Shown here: piece by piece, positions 4,766 through 5,240 of the stretch
How the letters are laid out: the number at the start of each line of letters is the position of its first letter
Numbering within the stretch: position 1 is the first letter of the stretch
NCBI GenBank assembly: GCA_001796495.1
Contig: MGMR01000026.1
Location: 1-5,240, forward strand
DNA: 5,240 nucleotides
Direction: 5' to 3'
From: Chloroflexi bacterium RBG_13_51_18
Lineage (GTDB): Bacteria; Chloroflexota; Dehalococcoidia; Dehalococcoidales; RBG-16-60-22
Position numbers and translations under genes: made by a program
Notes under the pieces: generated by a model
What the model was told of the DNA's origin: nothing
Databases searched by the model: none
The model's input: only the letters and a program-made list of their open reading frames with translations

Positions 4766-5240
4766 ACTAAGCGGCCCAATACCCAAACCGCTCATGACCG
4801 CCAGCATTACTGAAGCCGCCATGACCGACCCTATCTGGCCGCCGGCGTTCGCCCCTATGGCGTGCCATAAGAGGAAGCTCCGCGGATTGGCTTTCTGCCC
4901 TTCCCTCTGCACCACCCGGGCGGACATCGGGAAAGCGGAAGTCCCCGCCGCCCCTAAGAGCGGATTTATCTTGCCTTTAGAAAGCACACGCATCAGCTTG
5001 CCCAGCAGCATGCCCGTGACCGTATCCATGGAAATGGCGAGGAAGCCCAGCAGGAACACCAGTATCGTGTCCCAGGTCAGGAAGTTGCCGCCCAGCATCG
5101 ATGCTCCGATGCACAGACCCAGTAAGAGCGTTACCGTGTTGGCAATGGTATTCTCCGAGACATCCACAAGCCTGCCGACGACGCCGCTCTCTTTCAGCAG
5201 GTTGCCGAGCATCAGCATCCCCATCAGCGGCGCGCCCATC
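4763..5240 (-). CDS. Sodium-pumping decarboxylase beta subunit (OadB/GcdB family), 5' part outside window
   Basis: This is the C-terminal 158 or so residues of the membrane subunit that decarboxylates carboxybiotin and couples it to Na+ export (oxaloacetate, glutaconyl-CoA or methylmalonyl-CoA decarboxylase). Numbered from the first visible Met, hydrophobic helices lie near 33-50, 58-80, 122-135 and 138-155. The stretch KINPLLGAAGTSAFPMSARV (90-109) and HAIGANAGGQIGS (126-138) match the conserved family regions. N92, G96, S101, R108 and N131 correspond to N373, G377, S382, R389 and N412, which I recall as functionally important in Klebsiella OadB. Family members are about 370-430 residues, so more than half, including the conserved Asp in the middle, lies beyond the right edge. 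The visible ATG at 5239 is internal. Which decarboxylase it serves cannot be told without the neighbouring alpha subunit gene. Confidence 0.93.
   Translation of the reverse strand, partial: MGAPLMGMLMLGNLLKESGVVGRLVDVSENTIANTVTLLLGLCIGASMLGGNFLTWDTILVFLLGFLAISMDTVTGMLLGKLMRVLSKGKINPLLGAAGTSAFPMSARVVQREGQKANPRSFLLWHAIGANAGGQIGSVMAASVMLAVMSGLGIGPLS

Noticed and set aside
5237..5239. ATG at the right edge as the true start of the oadB-like gene
   Set aside because: The family is more than twice as long and the frame continues past the edge; the Met is internal.

Overview
The window holds four ordinary bacterial housekeeping or metabolic genes and two AT-rich genes that look acquired. On the minus strand, in order of transcription, lie radA (DNA repair ATPase), a SIR2-family gene, ispD and ispF (two steps of the MEP isoprenoid pathway). 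ispF runs off the left edge. A plus-strand gene with a class III nucleotidyl-cyclase-like fold is divergent from radA. It converges on the 3' end of a minus-strand gene for the beta subunit of a Na+-pumping decarboxylase (OadB/GcdB type), which runs off the right edge. The MEP pathway, a Na+-decarboxylase pump, GC-rich core genes and a radA-ispD-ispF order suggest an anaerobic bacterium. The order reminds me of Dehalococcoidia/Chloroflexota, but this is a weak guess from memory.

Layout: 1-433 ispF; 447-1115 ispD; 1116-1377 a repeat-rich spacer; 1378-2469 SIR2-like gene; 2490-2547 a 25-bp tandem repeat that forms the radA tail; 2505-3881 radA; 3882-3983 a divergent promoter region; 3984-4745 cyclase-like gene; 4743-4765 a short repeat carrying both convergent stop codons; 4763-5240 oadB-like.

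The SIR2-like and cyclase-like genes are visibly AT-rich next to GC-rich radA, ispD, ispF and oadB, and they sit on either side of radA. SIR2 NADases and class III-type cyclases (Pycsar) are both known from anti-phage defence. A defence role here is an inference, because no canonical partner gene is visible.

The most unusual feature is the spacer upstream of ispD. It contains what look like two extra, decayed copies of the start of an ispD gene. The nearer one has its own ATG and Shine-Dalgarno, encodes MSAKVSTIIVAGA (compare MTTKVSAIIVAAG of the intact gene), and is cut off at codon 13 by a 117-bp inverted-repeat element. That element also supplies the ribosome-binding site of the intact ispD. 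The farther copy is frameshifted and followed by a REP-like palindrome. The end and start of radA also carry small duplications, so edges of core genes next to both AT-rich genes show duplication scars.
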